A stretch of DNA of 64,000 nt from Actinomycetota bacterium (lineage in GTDB: Bacteria; Actinomycetota; Geothermincolia; Geothermincolales; RBG-13-55-18). A model generated the notes under the pieces. It was not told the origin of the DNA, did not search any database, and was given only the letters and a program-made list of their open reading frames with translations. The position numbers and the translations under genes are program-made. Below, in pieces: positions 54,635-63,941 of the stretch (position 1 is its first letter; each line of letters opens with the position of its first letter). The DNA is taken from NCBI GenBank assembly GCA_013178005.1, contig JABLXL010000006.1:24455-88454 (forward strand), written 5' to 3'.

Positions 54635-57021
54635 GGAGCATACCCCACCACGTCGTGCCCGCCGTCCCAGCCGTTCCAGGAAAAGTACATGGGCCTCTCC
54701 GCCACGATTCCCGGCCCGGACAAGACCCTCAGGCGCGCCGAGAGCTGGTATCCCGCCCCGGCGTGGTCGTTGACCCATAGCGTCACCCGCGTCCCGGCAG
54801 GGACGGCCTCCGTCCTTGCGGGGAGCTGCCCGGCCTCCTGGGTGAGGTAGGTTATCTCCACCACGGCGTCCTCGTCCCCCGGGTTCTGCAGGCAGAGCCA
54901 CTCGTGGAAGCCTTCCCCGGTGTAGCCCTCGGCGAACAGCCATTCGCCTCCCGCCGAGCCAGTCCCGATGACGCAGTGCCCGCCCGTCCAGTCGGCTCCG
55001 TAACCCGTGTAGCGGAAGTACATCGGCCTCTCGGCCAGGAACAGGTCGGCGCAGGACAGCTTCACCGAGACGTCTTTCTCCGTGCCCACCTCTTCGGGTA
55101 CGAACACCGTGCGCCTCTTGCCGGCCCCCACCTCATACGATTTCTCTACGGGCTCCCCCTGGCCAGGCCCGAGCTGGTAGGTGGCCTTCACGGTGATGGC
55201 CTCACCGCCCGGGTTCTGCAGGGTGAGCCATTCCTCGAAACCCCCTCTCGTCGTCCCTTCTGCGAAGCAATACTCCGTTGCTAGCTCGTTCAAGCCCATC
55301 ACGCAGTGCCCGCCGGTCCAGTGCCAATCGCCCCGGCCGGCGTAGTCGAAGTACATCGGTCTCTCGACCACCACTGGCTGGTCGGATAGCAGTTTAAGGG
55401 AATTCTGATACCCCGTCCCGAGCACGTCGTTCACCCGGAAGGTAGCCCGTGACTGCGCCGGCACAGACAAGCCCGCCTTCACGACCTCTCCCGCCTCCTC
55501 GGTCTGGAAGCGGAAGGTGAGGTTGGCGACAGTCGCCCCGGGGTTGAGCACGCAGACGTACTGCTCGAAGCCCGCGCCCGTGTACCCCTCTGCGAAGTAC
55601 CACGTGTCATCGGGAGCCCTCGCCCCCATGGTGTCGTGGCCCCCCGTCCAGGCCCCGTTGTAGGCGAAGTACATCGGCCTCTCCGCCACGATGGGCGAAT
55701 CCGAGCAGACCCGGGCCGAGACCTCCCTGTCTGGCCCCGCGCTTGCGTTCACGTTAACCGTGGCCCTCGATGAGCCCGGTATCGTCAACTCCTCGAGCTT
55801 CCAGGTGCCGTCCTTGCTCAGGTAGAGCACCTGCGCCCTCGCCTCAGCTTCTCCCGGGTTGCCGAGGGTGAGGTACTCCTGAAAACCGTAACCCGTGTAC
55901 CCCTCGGCGAAGTACCAAGCCGTGTCGTAGCCCTCTGGGGGCTGGGGGATGGGGCCGCTGTACCATGCGTAAGGGTCGAAATACGGCTCCCCCGGGTCGG
56001 TGTTGTCCCCGTCGCCGTTCTTATCGCCCGGCACGTAGCCGTGCAGCACGGTGCGGAAAGTGGCCTCGGGGTCGCCCGCCCAGGCGGCGCTACGCCATAT
56101 CGCACCGTTGGTAGTTCCCGGCCGCTTGTTCTTGCGGTAGCGCATCCCGGCCCCGCCCATGTAGGGGTGTGGCCCCTCCAATAGCGTCGCCCCGCTGGAG
56201 CTGTAGTCGGGCACCGCCAGCTGCCCTATGGGCGTGTTGGGGTTGTGCGCCAGCGTGTCCAGGAAACTGGCGGCCGAGGAGAATGGCTTGGCCACGTATG
56301 TCCCCGCCCCAGGGCGCTCCTGGTGCAGGAAGGTGTAGGAATACTCGTTTATCCTGCGCAGGATTTCGGCGTCGGATAGTATCGGCGTGTCTGGGTCGAT
56401 ACTGCTCATCCCGGCGCTGTAGCACGCGCCCACCAGAAGCACCATCGCGTCCTCGTCCAGCTTGACCGGGTACTCGGTGCCGTTGCGGTCCCTCCACGGG
56501 GCGTAGTTCCTGGTGGGGTCGCCCCAGATTTTGCGGCCCTCGCACACGTTGTAGGCGTCAATGGGGTAGCGGTAGTCGTCGTAATGGTCCATGTAGGTCC
56601 CAGCATTGCCTACGACCATGCCCCAGTACTCGTTCCCGTGCCCGTAGTAGACCACCAGGTTGTAGGTGTTGAGCCGGAACATCTCGGCCAGGGTCCAATG
56701 CGTCCATGGGATGGGTTCGGTGTAGTCGGGAGCCGCGGTGTCTTCGTAGCGGTCCACGATGAAGCCCAGCTCGGAGAGCTTGGCCGCGGCCGCGTCGTCG
56801 TCCACGCCGTACTGCGCGCCTGCGGCGCCCAGGCAGTCGATTATGAGCGCCCGGGGCATCCAGGCCGGCTGGGGAGGGGCGGCGTGCGCCACGCCGGGCC
56901 GCGCAAGCCCCGCAAGCCCCGCCGGGCCCATCCCCACCCCCAGGGCCGCTCCAAGCACGAGCAGGCCCGCCAGGGCCAGGCCAACAATCCTATGCCCACC
57001 GATTCCTCGTCTCGTCCTCAT
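54631..57021 (-). CDS. Secreted caspase-like (clan CD) peptidase with four surface repeats
   Basis: 796 aa. Signal peptide to about residue 48. Residues 50-330 form a domain with a His-Gly motif (VVYYGHGNE, His128) and a Cys at the end of a hydrophobic strand (VLLVGACYSAG, Cys200), the layout of clan CD cysteine peptidases such as gingipain, clostripain and caspases. Four modules follow, each opening with FAEG-T (YFAEGYTGYGF, YFAEGYTGAGF, CFAEGTTRGGF, LFAEGYTGEGF) and closing with ERPMYF and GGH. It is on the minus strand of the integrated element. GAGGTG precedes the start. No membrane anchor. Peptidase activity is inferred from two residues. Confidence 0.75.
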   Translation of the reverse strand: MRTRRGIGGHRIVGLALAGLLVLGAALGVGMGPAGLAGLARPGVAHAAPPQPAWMPRALIIDCLGAAGAQYGVDDDAAAAKLSELGFIVDRYEDTAAPDYTEPIPWTHWTLAEMFRLNTYNLVVYYGHGNEYWGMVVGNAGTYMDHYDDYRYPIDAYNVCEGRKIWGDPTRNYAPWRDRNGTEYPVKLDEDAMVLLVGACYSAGMSSIDPDTPILSDAEILRRINEYSYTFLHQERPGAGTYVAKPFSSAASFLDTLAHNPNTPIGQLAVPDYSSSGATLLEGPHPYMGGAGMRYRKNKRPGTTNGAIWRSAAWAGDPEATFRTVLHGYVPGDKNGDGDNTDPGEPYFDPYAWYSGPIPQPPEGYDTAWYFAEGYTGYGFQEYLTLGNPGEAEARAQVLYLSKDGTWKLEELTIPGSSRATVNVNASAGPDREVSARVCSDSPIVAERPMYFAYNGAWTGGHDTMGARAPDDTWYFAEGYTGAGFEQYVCVLNPGATVANLTFRFQTEEAGEVVKAGLSVPAQSRATFRVNDVLGTGYQNSLKLLSDQPVVVERPMYFDYAGRGDWHWTGGHCVMGLNELATEYCFAEGTTRGGFEEWLTLQNPGGEAITVKATYQLGPGQGEPVEKSYEVGAGKRRTVFVPEEVGTEKDVSVKLSCADLFLAERPMYFRYTGYGADWTGGHCVIGTGSAGGEWLFAEGYTGEGFHEWLCLQNPGDEDAVVEITYLTQEAGQLPARTEAVPAGTRVTLWVNDHAGAGYQLSARLRVLSGPGIVAERPMYFSWNGWDGGHDVVGYAP

Positions 57022-57165
57022 CGAGCATCACCTCGCCGCTTCAACGGGCCATGCCGGGATACGCCTATTTCGCCCCGCCCTGCCCGACGGGGCGTGCCGC
57101 CAATGCCGCTCTCCTTGGGCCGCCGGGGCACCACCCCGGCGGCCGCGGCATCGCCAGCACTAGCG

Positions 57166-58857
57166 CTATTTATATGTATAATCCCCGGAGGAGTGCATCC
57201 CGCACCACTTGCCCTTGTAGTTGAATATCATGATGCGCTCGACGCCGCTCGAATACGCCTCCAGGGACAGCTCGGCGTTGGGGAAGTCCTTGTTCACGTG
57301 CCACATATAGGTGTACCAGCAGCCCTGGAAGCCGGCGGCCTGGAGCTCCTTGGTGGTGGCGCTGCGCCACACGGGCTCCCCGCCGCCCGGGAAGTAGACG
57401 TGCGCGCCGTGCCAGTTCCCCGTCGTCCCCTCCGCCACGCTTTCCTCCCACCACTTCTGCCACTGGCCGGAGTCGTCGAAGTAGTTGAGCGCCATCCAGG
57501 TGTCGAAGCCGGGGCCGGTGTACCCCTCGGCGTAAACGGCAGACGAGGAAGAAAACCCCCCGATGACCGTCCCCCCGGAGGGGGTTTGTCCCGTCGCCGC
57601 CGGGCGGTCGAACTCCATGTACAGCGGCCTCTCCACCAGGATGTTGTAGGGATAACCGTCCACCCAGTCTACCTTGAAGGCCCCGGGGTCGCGGGAGGAG
57701 GAGATGCCGTACTCGGCCAGCAGCTCGGGGTAGTAGAAGGTGCTGCGCTGCTGGGGCGGGAGCCACTTGATGAAGGCCATGAGGCCGCCGGGGGTGGAGA
57801 AGGTGAGCTTTATCGGCACCTTCTCGGTGTTGGGGTTCTGGAAGCAGACCCAGGTATCGGCCCAGCCCATGCCCGGGACGTAGGACACTGGCGCGAAGGC
57901 AAAAGCCTTGTCATAGTCCCGGTACATCACGCTGTCCAGCTTCTCCCTAGACGACCCCGGGAAGATGTGGCCGCCGTACCAGGCGCGCCCCGGCCGCTGG
58001 GGGTTGACGCTCCGGTACTGGAAGTACATGGCCCGCTCGGGGTAGATGGGGACCTCCGCGACCAGCTCCAGCGAGACGTCCTTGTTCAGCCCCACGTGGT
58101 CGGGCACGTACCACGTGCCCCGGTGCCGGGCGGGGAGGGTGCCTTTTTTCACCACCAGGCCCTCCCCCTCAATCATGTAGTTGAAGGTGAGGGCGGTCGG
58201 CTGGTCGGTGGGGTTGAGCACGCATATCCACTCGTCGAAGTGCCGTTCGGAGTCCTGGCGCGTGGTCCCCTCGGCGAAGTACCAGGTATTATGCGCCCCC
58301 TTATGGCAGGGGTTGTCGGGGTCAAAAAGGCTGGGGTCAATGCCCCACACGGCCCTGCCGACATGTCCCCCCTGCCAGGGCACGTGCCCGCCCCGGCCTA
58401 CATAGCTGAAGTACATGGGGCGCTCGATTATCACGTCGCTAGCGTAGAGGTTGCTCGTAACCCGGCATACGAAAGACACGTCGTAGCCCGGGCCTATCTC
58501 GGCGTTGACGTCGATGGTGGTGCGGGACTGCATGGGGAGGTCATAGGTCTTCTCCGCCACCACCCCCTCGTTGGTGACGTAGGAGACCTCCAGCTTCCAC
58601 CAGGGGTTTGGCGGCTGGGGCCTAGTCTCGCCGGGCATAAGCTGGCCGTCGCCGATATTGGCCACCGTGAGCCAGGTCTCGAAACCGTCGCGGGTGCATC
58701 CCTCGGCCAGGTGATAGACATTTTCGCTAATGTACTCCGACGCCGCGCCGGCCTCGCCGGGCTGCGCCAGCGCCGAAGGCAGCGCCCCGCCCGCAAAGGC
58801 CGCCAGGAGCAGCGCCGCTCCCACCACCGCCAAGAGCCTCTTCGCCATGCCACGCAT
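57166..58857 (-). CDS. Secreted surface-repeat protein
   Basis: 563 aa. Signal peptide MRGMAKRLLAVVGAALLLAAF ending near ALAQ. Four diverged modules of the WYFAEGYTGEGF type: HLAEGCTRDGFETWL, YFAEGTTRQDSE, FAPVSYVPGMGWADTW and YAEGYTGPGFDTWM, with ERPMYF, ERAMYF and ERPLYM strands. AGGAGG stands six bases before ATG 58857. It lies 144 bases downstream of and co-directional with nothing else upstream, followed by the caspase-like gene, so the two may share a transcript. Function unknown; probably a cell-surface or extracellular protein. Confidence 0.75.
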   Translation of the reverse strand: MRGMAKRLLAVVGAALLLAAFAGGALPSALAQPGEAGAASEYISENVYHLAEGCTRDGFETWLTVANIGDGQLMPGETRPQPPNPWWKLEVSYVTNEGVVAEKTYDLPMQSRTTIDVNAEIGPGYDVSFVCRVTSNLYASDVIIERPMYFSYVGRGGHVPWQGGHVGRAVWGIDPSLFDPDNPCHKGAHNTWYFAEGTTRQDSERHFDEWICVLNPTDQPTALTFNYMIEGEGLVVKKGTLPARHRGTWYVPDHVGLNKDVSLELVAEVPIYPERAMYFQYRSVNPQRPGRAWYGGHIFPGSSREKLDSVMYRDYDKAFAFAPVSYVPGMGWADTWVCFQNPNTEKVPIKLTFSTPGGLMAFIKWLPPQQRSTFYYPELLAEYGISSSRDPGAFKVDWVDGYPYNILVERPLYMEFDRPAATGQTPSGGTVIGGFSSSSAVYAEGYTGPGFDTWMALNYFDDSGQWQKWWEESVAEGTTGNWHGAHVYFPGGGEPVWRSATTKELQAAGFQGCWYTYMWHVNKDFPNAELSLEAYSSGVERIMIFNYKGKWCGMHSSGDYTYK

Positions 58858-59125
58858 CGCAGTCCTCCTCTTGTGTCAACGTCGGGCACACGAAATACCG
58901 CGTCACTTCAAAGCCCAATGCCCCTAAATAAATATTCGGATATCCACATCGGCCGCTTGAGGTAAAACAGCCGGTTCTTGGTGGCTGAATAATGCTTTTC
59001 GCTGAATCAATGGCGAGGGAGAATTCCTCGTTACAATACATGTGAGGAAGTGATTAGGGGTAGGCTGGGTTGAAGTTGCCGCCTACGAGACTGCAGCGGG
59101 CCGTGCTGGTGGAGGAGGGGAGCCG

Positions 59126-60430
59126 ATGGGGATTACGGCGAGCGAAGCTGTAGAAAAACTTAGTAATCTGGACGCGCAGATTTTACTGGCGCTTTACAGA
59201 TTCGGCGCGCTTGAAATCGACCAACTCAGATTTGCTTTGGCACACATTAACGGAATAGAGCGCAGCCGGGCGACCATCGGCGACCATCTCTATCGGTTGC
59301 AACGCGAGGACCACGGTGAGCTAATCCAGGGTGTGATGTTATCTAGGCATCAGAGAGGTTCCTATCCACGTTCCTATTTCTTGTCCAGGGGAGCGCGCCC
59401 GAAGAAGGTGATGATGGCATTACTAGGAGAGCCGCCTTGCCCGGCGCAATGGTGTATCGCAACAGAGCTGAACGGAAGGCTGGAAGGACTTAGCGGGACG
59501 GTATGGATTGACAGGACCTTCATGCACGAAAGAACCATTAAAAATTTCCATCTGTGTTTGGCCGCCTCGAGGGCTGGCTCGGTCGAGTGGTGGAGGAGCG
59601 GGGGAGCGGGAGGACGCATAGAGTTCAGGTGCCAGGAGAGGGGGGCGATGAGAAAGAGAGTCGCAGCCCCCGACGCGATATTTTGCTGGAGGAGCACTGA
59701 CCCGTCGCTCGGTTACGAGCCCCTTGGTTGCCTGCTTGAGGTTGAGCTCTCGTGGGCGAAGAGCCACGAGGTCTCGGAGAGGCTGGTGAGGTATGCGGGA
59801 CTGTTCCGTTCGGGGTCATGGCGGGATAGACTCGAACTCGGGCATTTCCCCACTCTCCTTTTCCTCTTTGAGCGGCGCGAGGGTGCCGACACGCGCACGG
59901 GGCTCGCCGATATGGAGAGGCACGCCACAGTACTTCGAAAAACCCTTGCAAGAATCAACCCCGATATGAGGAGTTGGGCCAAGGTTTTCCGCTGCGGCTT
60001 CACTTATGCGGATTACTTCATGGGGGAGCTCGACGCAGCCGATTTCACAGACCCTCTGGCTGAGCCCATCTGGCTGGACGCGTTTGACTTGGCGGGCGCC
60101 AAGAGACATACATTGGCCGAAATCGTCCCCGAAAGCGCAAGGGCGTCGCGGGAGACAGGTACCGCCGGACAGAGGAGCACGAAAGCAATAACCGGTCGGC
60201 AGGCAGAGCAGCAGGTATCAACGGCCATAGCCGCACTATCCATCCTCCCGCCTGCGGTCATGGCGAAACACAATAGACTACTCGAGCGGATTAGGGCGGA
60301 GCTGCTTGGCGGCAAGGCTGTAGAGGACTTGGACGAGAAGGAGCAGAAGCTGGTAAGCATGGCAATCAAGAACATGGAGGCGAAGCGCTTTTTGGACTCC
60401 TCTCATGGACCTAAGCTAGACCATAGCTAG
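59126..60430 (+). CDS. Replication-relaxation family protein
   Basis: 434 aa. An N-terminal winged-helix region (LDAQILLALYRFGALEIDQLRFAL, then TIGDHLYRLQREDHG) is followed by a nuclease-like core with APDAIFCW and LLEVELSWAKSHEVSERLVRYAGLF, the pattern of Replic_Relax proteins of actinobacterial plasmids and conjugative elements. The Glu-x-(Glu) and Lys positions suggest a PD-(D/E)xK-type fold. GGAGGAGGGGAGCC precedes the ATG. It supports a plasmid-like or conjugative origin of the element. Confidence 0.7.
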   Translation: MGITASEAVEKLSNLDAQILLALYRFGALEIDQLRFALAHINGIERSRATIGDHLYRLQREDHGELIQGVMLSRHQRGSYPRSYFLSRGARPKKVMMALLGEPPCPAQWCIATELNGRLEGLSGTVWIDRTFMHERTIKNFHLCLAASRAGSVEWWRSGGAGGRIEFRCQERGAMRKRVAAPDAIFCWRSTDPSLGYEPLGCLLEVELSWAKSHEVSERLVRYAGLFRSGSWRDRLELGHFPTLLFLFERREGADTRTGLADMERHATVLRKTLARINPDMRSWAKVFRCGFTYADYFMGELDAADFTDPLAEPIWLDAFDLAGAKRHTLAEIVPESARASRETGTAGQRSTKAITGRQAEQQVSTAIAALSILPPAVMAKHNRLLERIRAELLGGKAVEDLDEKEQKLVSMAIKNMEAKRFLDSSHGPKLDHS

Positions 60431-61036
60431 CTATGTGGCTACAGGTCAAATATGTAGCCATTTCTGCTTCTAAGGCGATAACCCCACCGGCGGGAGGGGA
60501 TTGTTGCGACAAGGCGTGTGGGAGCTCGTGCGGAAAGGGCACCACAAGACCAATTCAGTGTTACTTGTTGCCATATTTAGCAAAAAAAGACCAGCAAGAA
60601 GACATAACGAGTGGCGCTGCTTTCTAATATACCCCCCGGAGTATATTGAACGGATTTTCGCGTATAACGCTACCATCAACGTCGAAGGTTTCTGGTGAAT
60701 CGCGTATCCTGACACCCTGCCATATTCGATTTACGAAAGGATTAAGAGCCAAGAGAGATGGTGCGTCACGTCATGCTGCGCGCTTCATTGATGAGCTCTT
60801 CCCGTGGGCCGTAACCCGTCCCCCATCCCCGCGGCGCTCGCCGCTCAAGGCGGCAACAGGGCCCTTGCCGACCATAAGCCAGTACCACAAGGGAACGCCT
60901 CGCTGGGCGCCGCCGGGCAGGGCCACGCGTTGCGGGGCAATGCTGGGGCAGGATAGGATGTGCCCGGCATCGCCCAGGAGCTGTCGTCGCAGGGCTGTAG
61001 GATTATGATTTCCAGTATGGTTAATCAGAGGGGACA
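60431..61036. other. Gene-poor stretch
   Basis: 606 bases. ORFs 60433-60627, 60501-60698, 60646-61008 and the minus-strand ones are short, overlapping and featureless. The last 150 bases are G/C-rich and share CCCGGCATCGCCCA and inverted GCCCAGCGAGG with the 52571 repeats. Confidence 0.4.
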
Positions 61037-61521
61037 ATGAAGGGAAGTGATGCTGTGCTTTATATGCCTACGGCTCGAACCTCGACCCCGAGCAGATGAG
61101 TAAACGTTGTCCATCCAATACGTTCAAATGTGTGGCGCTTCCCATGGCTTCAGAATCGCCTTCACACGATACTCCGAAGATAGGAAAGGCGGAGTGGCCG
61201 ACGTGGTGGAGGATAACGGCAGCGAGGGGGCTTGGGGCTGTTCTACGAAATCACGGAGGAGGACCTTGAGCGGCTCGAAGCCTACGATGGCTACCGAGGG
61301 AAGGGCAAGAGAAACATCTTTGAGAGATACGGCTCCTTAGTGTTCGTAGAAGGGGACGAAGACCAACCGCTAGACGTGCTCCTCTACGGTGTGGCCAACA
61401 AATCGACAGAAGAGTACCTGCCCAAAAGGAGTATAAGAACCAAATCATAACCGAGGCGGAGCATTGGGGACTGCCCGAGGAGTATGTTGGGAAGCTTAAG
61501 GGGCTGCCAGTACGCAAGTAA
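61037..61521 (+). pseudogene. Gamma-glutamylcyclotransferase-like gene broken by four single-base losses
   Basis: Pieces in alternating frames line up as one AIG2/GGCT-like protein: AYGSNLDPEQM, then GFRIAFTRYSEDRKGGVADVV, FYEITEEDLERLEAYDG and DVLLYGVANKS, and finally EYKNQIITEAEHWGLPEEYV ending at TAA 61519. The YGSN start and the EITEEDL stretch are typical of the family, which cleaves gamma-glutamyl amines. Every break is repaired by adding one base to a short run of identical bases (near 61066, 61107, 61227 and 61428). Either decayed or affected by sequencing errors. Confidence 0.7.
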
Positions 61522-61569
61522 TATGTTTGCAGGAATCCTGTTAGGGCAATGAGGGGATTTGGGTCGCGC

Positions 61570-62274
61570 TCAGAGGAGCCTCTTGAACGCGCGGAACAGA
61601 TTGCTCGAATCGATGGCCATCTCGACGGATTCGTATCCGTATACCTCCACCGCTGCCTCCCATAAGGCCTCCACTTTATCCATGATGTCCCCCTCGTCAT
61701 TCGGGCACGGCCCGGTGTGGGGGTTTGAGGCAACACTAATCCACGGGCCCAAGTTCTCATAATTGACTAACTCGACCTCTCCCGCAGAGAGTATCGCTGT
61801 TCCGCCGTTCCGGGGGTGACTGCGTGCGATAGCGCAAAGCGCCAGGAGATACTGCGCGGTGCGCGCCAGGCGGTCGCGGGTATATTCTGGCAGCCTGTCC
61901 ACCATCATCTCCGTGAGCCGCTGCTCCCTGAAAGAGGTACCCCGACCCGACCTCAAGAGCTCATGGCCGGGGTCACGAGAATACATGCGGGTGAAAACCA
62001 GGAAGTGCAGGTCGTCCCGTAAAGCCTCGGGGCAGCGTTCCGCGACAAGGTCCTCAAGCCGGGCTATACTGGGGTCTGTCTCGTGCTCCAAGCACCAATC
62101 AAGGAATAGCTTGTACTCCCAGCTAGATTGATATGCCAGACGGGGCTTCAGCCAAGCCACGAGGACCTCGGCGACGTCTGAATCGCTAATAGCGTAGAAA
62201 GTGAAGCGGGATAATTCCCACTGGGCCCATCTGGGCAGGGCATCCCATCCTGGAAGCCTATCCTCCATAGACAT
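61570..62274 (-). CDS. Hypothetical protein of the integrated element
   Basis: 234 aa from ATG 62274, with GAGGTGG five bases upstream; the ORF-track ATG at 62313 is an alternative. Helical, with no recognised motif. The phrases GWDALPRWAQWELSRFTFYAISDS and EYTRDRLARTAQYLLALCAIA are characteristic. It follows the 62318 gene closely on the same strand, so they form an operon. Function unknown. Confidence 0.6.
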   Translation of the reverse strand: MSMEDRLPGWDALPRWAQWELSRFTFYAISDSDVAEVLVAWLKPRLAYQSSWEYKLFLDWCLEHETDPSIARLEDLVAERCPEALRDDLHFLVFTRMYSRDPGHELLRSGRGTSFREQRLTEMMVDRLPEYTRDRLARTAQYLLALCAIARSHPRNGGTAILSAGEVELVNYENLGPWISVASNPHTGPCPNDEGDIMDKVEALWEAAVEVYGYESVEMAIDSSNLFRAFKRLL

Positions 62275-62317
62275 ACAAGCCACCTCATGTATCTCCAAGA
62301 CGGTCATGCGCATCGTG

Positions 62318-62665
62318 CTACAGACCCTTCCCGCTGAATATGAGCACGAGCTTGGCGCTGGTCAGCGCCTCCTCCATACCAGGGGTGAGCTCGCCGGCCT
62401 TATCCAGCCTGTCCAGCTCCCGCAGGAAAACCCGGGGCGCCTCACTGAGCGATATACGGTGCCCTAGGCGGCCGCTAGGCCTAATCGGCGGTTCCGGCGG
62501 CTTTCTGATATGCGAGCTACAGCTGGGTAGCCAGGGCGCAATACCCCGGATGGTTACCGCCATTCCCGCCCGCACGTCCAGTATGGTAAGGCACGCGATG
62601 TTACTGCTCCGGGCCTTGGTCAGGTAGCACCTAACGTCTGGCGAAGCCCCTTTCGTTGCCACCAT
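62318..62665 (-). CDS. Hypothetical protein of the integrated element
   Basis: 115 aa from ATG 62665, which has AAAGGAGG seven bases upstream; the ORF-track start is 14 codons earlier. A beta-rich first half (IACLTILDVRAGMAVTIRGIAPWL) is followed by a helical second half (RVFLRELDRLDKAGELTPGM). Not recognised. Leads a two-gene operon with the 61570 gene. Confidence 0.55.
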   Translation of the reverse strand: MVATKGASPDVRCYLTKARSSNIACLTILDVRAGMAVTIRGIAPWLPSCSSHIRKPPEPPIRPSGRLGHRISLSEAPRVFLRELDRLDKAGELTPGMEEALTSAKLVLIFSGKGL

Positions 62666-62869
62666 CTTCTTGCCTCCTTTCGCGAGTATCGGCTTCGTTT
62701 GCTTCATTTATTGTAATGGAAGGTACTGACAGCTCTGGTCTGTTGGTAATGAGCAGGAGCGATGGGACCGTATTGTCACCATTGAGGGATAAAATAGCAT
62801 TAAGTCTAAGCTGCGATTAGGAAGCGTAAGATTGACGGAGCGTGAGCCAGAAGAGGCAGGCTCCAACTA

Positions 62870-63160
62870 TTATGTATCTTCTTCAGATAAGTCTATCTCC
62901 TTAAGAGGGCCGCTATAACAATAGGGGCAGCACACATCGGAAATCAATTCTGAACGCTCCCCACAGCCCTCTTTCGTACAACGGTCTTGAAACCCAACAG
63001 GTGTCTCCGCCTCGCTGAAGATATTCCCGCAGGCTGGGCATTGATACAACGGGCTATCATATGCTTCATCTTTTTCCATAATAGCGCCACATGCTTCACA
63101 TTCATATCCGATTTCTTTTTCTTTGATAACGCTCACCCCCTTATTGCCCGATAAGCACAT
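62870..63160 (-). CDS. Small zinc-ribbon protein
   Basis: 96 aa with four Cys pairs: CEAC near residue 21, CPAC near 42, a C-x4-C in RCTKEGCGE and a CCPYC near 78. These would form two zinc ribbons. The start may be the GTG nine codons in, which sits next to the AAGGGGG tract. Function unknown; likely nucleic-acid or protein binding. The surrounding 62666-62869 and 63161-63339 hold nothing else I can support. Confidence 0.6.
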   Translation of the reverse strand: MCLSGNKGVSVIKEKEIGYECEACGAIMEKDEAYDSPLYQCPACGNIFSEAETPVGFQDRCTKEGCGERSELISDVCCPYCYSGPLKEIDLSEEDT

Positions 63161-63339
63161 TTACCCTTAAAAGGACTTGTGGACTCCTGCAATGAATAGG
63201 TGCCAGCTCACTATTATATTACCATGACTTATCAATAAGCTCCTGCAAATATCTTCATGCGTAGTATTAATATCTTTCCATGATTCTAGAATATATGGCG
63301 TGAGAGGACTATTGAGCGAGCATTTCCCATATTTAACTC

Positions 63340-63882
63340 TTGATATCAATATTCTATCATCCAGCGGGCTTGTTAAGGAGCCTAAGCACAGTTTTTCTCC
63401 TTACCGAACGAGGATTCTGCCAGACATGGCACAAGAGACTTCCTCCAAAACGATATCCGGAGAGGCTTGAGCGCCAGCGCCGTGCTCCGTATGCGGTCTG
63501 CGCTGTTCATGCGGGCGCTGAGTTGACGAGAAGAGGCTACAAGGTGGCATTCACCTACGGTTACTGCCCCCGCGTGGACATGTATGTGGAAAGCCCGAAC
63601 GGGGTTCCCTTTATGGTCGATGTGAAGGGGCTGAGTATACACACGTTCTGGCCGATAAAGCATTGCCTGGAGGACAAAGACCTCTACTTCATACTGGTCC
63701 TGGTGCCTGAGGTGGACAACCCCCGCTACTTTATCCTCTCCAGCAGGGACCTGAACGCCGAAATCAGGAGATACAGGGATTACGCGTTGAAAAAAGGACT
63801 GAACTACAAACCGGAGTGGGGAGGCTTCAACTGTTCCTATGCCCTTCCATACGAGGACCGCTGGGATGCGTTGTGGAATTGA
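63340..63882 (+). CDS. PD-(D/E)xK nuclease-like protein, possibly cut by the following IS
   Basis: The credible part starts near codon 45: AVHAGAELTRRGYKVAF, then VDMYVESPNGVPFMVDVKG, where Asp...Asp-x-Lys matches the PD-(D/E)xK pattern of small endonuclease-like proteins, followed by KDLYFILVLVPEV and YFILSSRDLNAEI. The TTG start at 63340 has no ribosome site and the first 40 residues look random, so the true N-terminus is uncertain. The TGA stop coincides with TGACCCGC, which could be the left end of the IS3-type element; the natural C-terminus may therefore be missing. Confidence 0.6.
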   Translation: MISIFYHPAGLLRSLSTVFLLTERGFCQTWHKRLPPKRYPERLERQRRAPYAVCAVHAGAELTRRGYKVAFTYGYCPRVDMYVESPNGVPFMVDVKGLSIHTFWPIKHCLEDKDLYFILVLVPEVDNPRYFILSSRDLNAEIRRYRDYALKKGLNYKPEWGGFNCSYALPYEDRWDALWN

Positions 63883-63941
63883 CCCGCTTTCGTTGACATC
63901 CTGGATTGGGGGATAATGGGTCCCTCGAGAAAGGAGAGAGC

